From positions 1 through 6,417 of the forward strand of contig JBDTOR010000141.1 in assembly GCA_039933175.1 (NCBI GenBank): a DNA stretch of 6,417 nucleotides, in the 5' to 3' direction. Below are positions 6,103-6,417 of this stretch, piece by piece. The position numbers and the translations under genes are program-made. Positions within the stretch are counted from its first letter, which is position 1. Every line of letters begins with the position of its first letter. The notes beneath the pieces were generated by a model. That model was not told the DNA's origin. It did no database searches and saw nothing but the letters and a program-made list of their open reading frames with translations. The DNA comes from Hyphomicrobium_A sp039933175 (GTDB taxonomy: Bacteria > Pseudomonadota > Alphaproteobacteria > Rhizobiales > Hyphomicrobiaceae).

Positions 6103-6239
6103 TGTCATCCTCGGGCTTGTCCCGAGGACCCATCCCTCGGGTTTTCGACGTGTACGTACTCGCGGGAGCGGTGCGCCTTTTTCGTTTGAGCGCGGAACTC
6201 GTGGATGGCTGGGTCCTCGGCCTAAAGCCGAGGATGACA
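6103..6239. repeat. 137-bp MITE-like palindromic element with 12-bp terminal inverted repeats
   Basis: The ends are TGTCATCCTCGG (6103-6114) and CCGAGGATGACA (6228-6239), perfect reverse complements. Each end also contains its own hairpin: an 8-bp stem 6108-6115/6121-6128 with a 5-base loop, and an 8-bp stem 6214-6221/6227-6234 with a 5-base loop. Inner segments GGACCCATCC (6126-6135) and GGATGGCTGGGTCC (6203-6216) continue the complementarity imperfectly. Repeats with this opening are widespread in rhizobial intergenic DNA. Their spurious translations (VILGLVPRTHP and the like) are familiar from annotations. It codes for no transposase and would need one supplied in trans, if it is mobile at all. 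Confidence 0.8.
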
Positions 6240-6268
6240 CCTGAGCAAGCTTCGGCCGCGCACTCTGC

Positions 6269-6318
6269 TGTCATCCCGGAAGCCGGAGCCTTAGCGACGG
6301 CTATCCGGGATCCAGCGG
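6269..6318. repeat. REP-like hairpin repeat starting TGTCATCCCGG
   Basis: ATCCCGGA (6273-6280) pairs with TCCGGGAT (6304-6311), and AGCCG (6281-6285) pairs with CGGCT (6298-6302). One bulged A separates the two stems, giving 13 bp around a 12-base loop. It shares the TGTCATCC opening with the larger element 29 bases upstream, in the same direction, but its core differs, so it is a second repeat type rather than a second copy. No matching inverted end is seen in the rest of the window, so it may be a solo half-element. Confidence 0.65.
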
Positions 6319-6417
6319 ATGTGCGGCGCAGCCCCCGCATGACTCAGCGCACGCTTATCCGATCTCGCGGGCGAAGCCCCGAGGGATGCGAAAGCCGAGG
6401 GAGCGCGGGCGCCGAAA

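Larger units (their letters stand above)
5967..6417. other. Gene-free region: FecR-gene promoter zone plus palindromic repeats
   Basis: This 451-base stretch has no frame I accept as a gene. The first 85 bases (to 6051) are the upstream region of the FecR-barrel gene and carry the inverted repeat. I cannot point to a clear -35/-10. Bases 6103-6318 hold two palindromic repeats. The last 99 bases (6319-6417) have high GC and small GC-rich palindromes (for example GCGG/CCGC around 6324-6338) but nothing I can name. Confidence 0.6.

Noticed and set aside
6103..6318. Palindromic repeats as a CRISPR array
   Set aside because: There are only two units, with different cores and internal hairpins. 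Regular direct repeats with uniform spacers are absent, and so are cas genes.
5963..6340. Overlapping frames on both strands across the repeat zone, with translations such as VILGLVPRTHP and RGMGPRDKPEDD
   Set aside because: These are the usual spurious translations of rhizobial palindromic repeats. There is no SD, and they span the FecR-gene promoter.

Overview
The window looks like a chromosomal segment of a GC-rich alphaproteobacterium, most likely of the order Hyphomicrobiales (Rhizobiales). Four things point there: a perfect EcfG-type general stress promoter (GGAAC-N16-CGTT), a 24-residue hydrophobic peptide of a type common in rhizobia, an Omp25-like barrel domain, and palindromic intergenic repeats beginning TGTCATCC. 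The genus cannot be fixed from the sequence alone.

Left part (1-1908): the 3' end of an autotransporter-type outer-membrane beta-barrel gene runs rightward into the window. It converges, 21 bases apart, on a leftward pair: a 24-aa single-span membrane peptide followed by a four-span membrane protein of about 309 aa. This pair has its own general-stress promoter at 1950-1974.

Middle part (1909-4388): a 238-base divergent intergenic region precedes a rightward run of a SixA-type histidine phosphatase (possibly translated from a leaderless mRNA), trpG and trpD. TrpG and TrpD catalyse the amidotransferase half of the first step and the second step of tryptophan synthesis. The usual partners trpE (upstream) and trpC (downstream) are not in the window.

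Right part (4389-6417): six bases after trpD lies the convergent stop of a 523-codon exported protein. It joins a FecR domain, a proline-rich linker and an Omp25/31-like beta-barrel. Its upstream region has a 9-bp inverted repeat with arms 68 bases apart. Beyond that is gene-free DNA with two palindromic repeats: a 137-bp MITE-like element with 12-bp perfect terminal inverted repeats, and a shorter REP-like hairpin.

The theme outside the trp and sixA genes is the cell envelope: two outer-membrane barrel proteins and two inner-membrane proteins under probable stress control. I saw no tRNA, rRNA, CRISPR array, transposase or integrase. The most interesting items are the stress-promoter peptide operon and the FecR-barrel fusion sitting where trpC might be expected.
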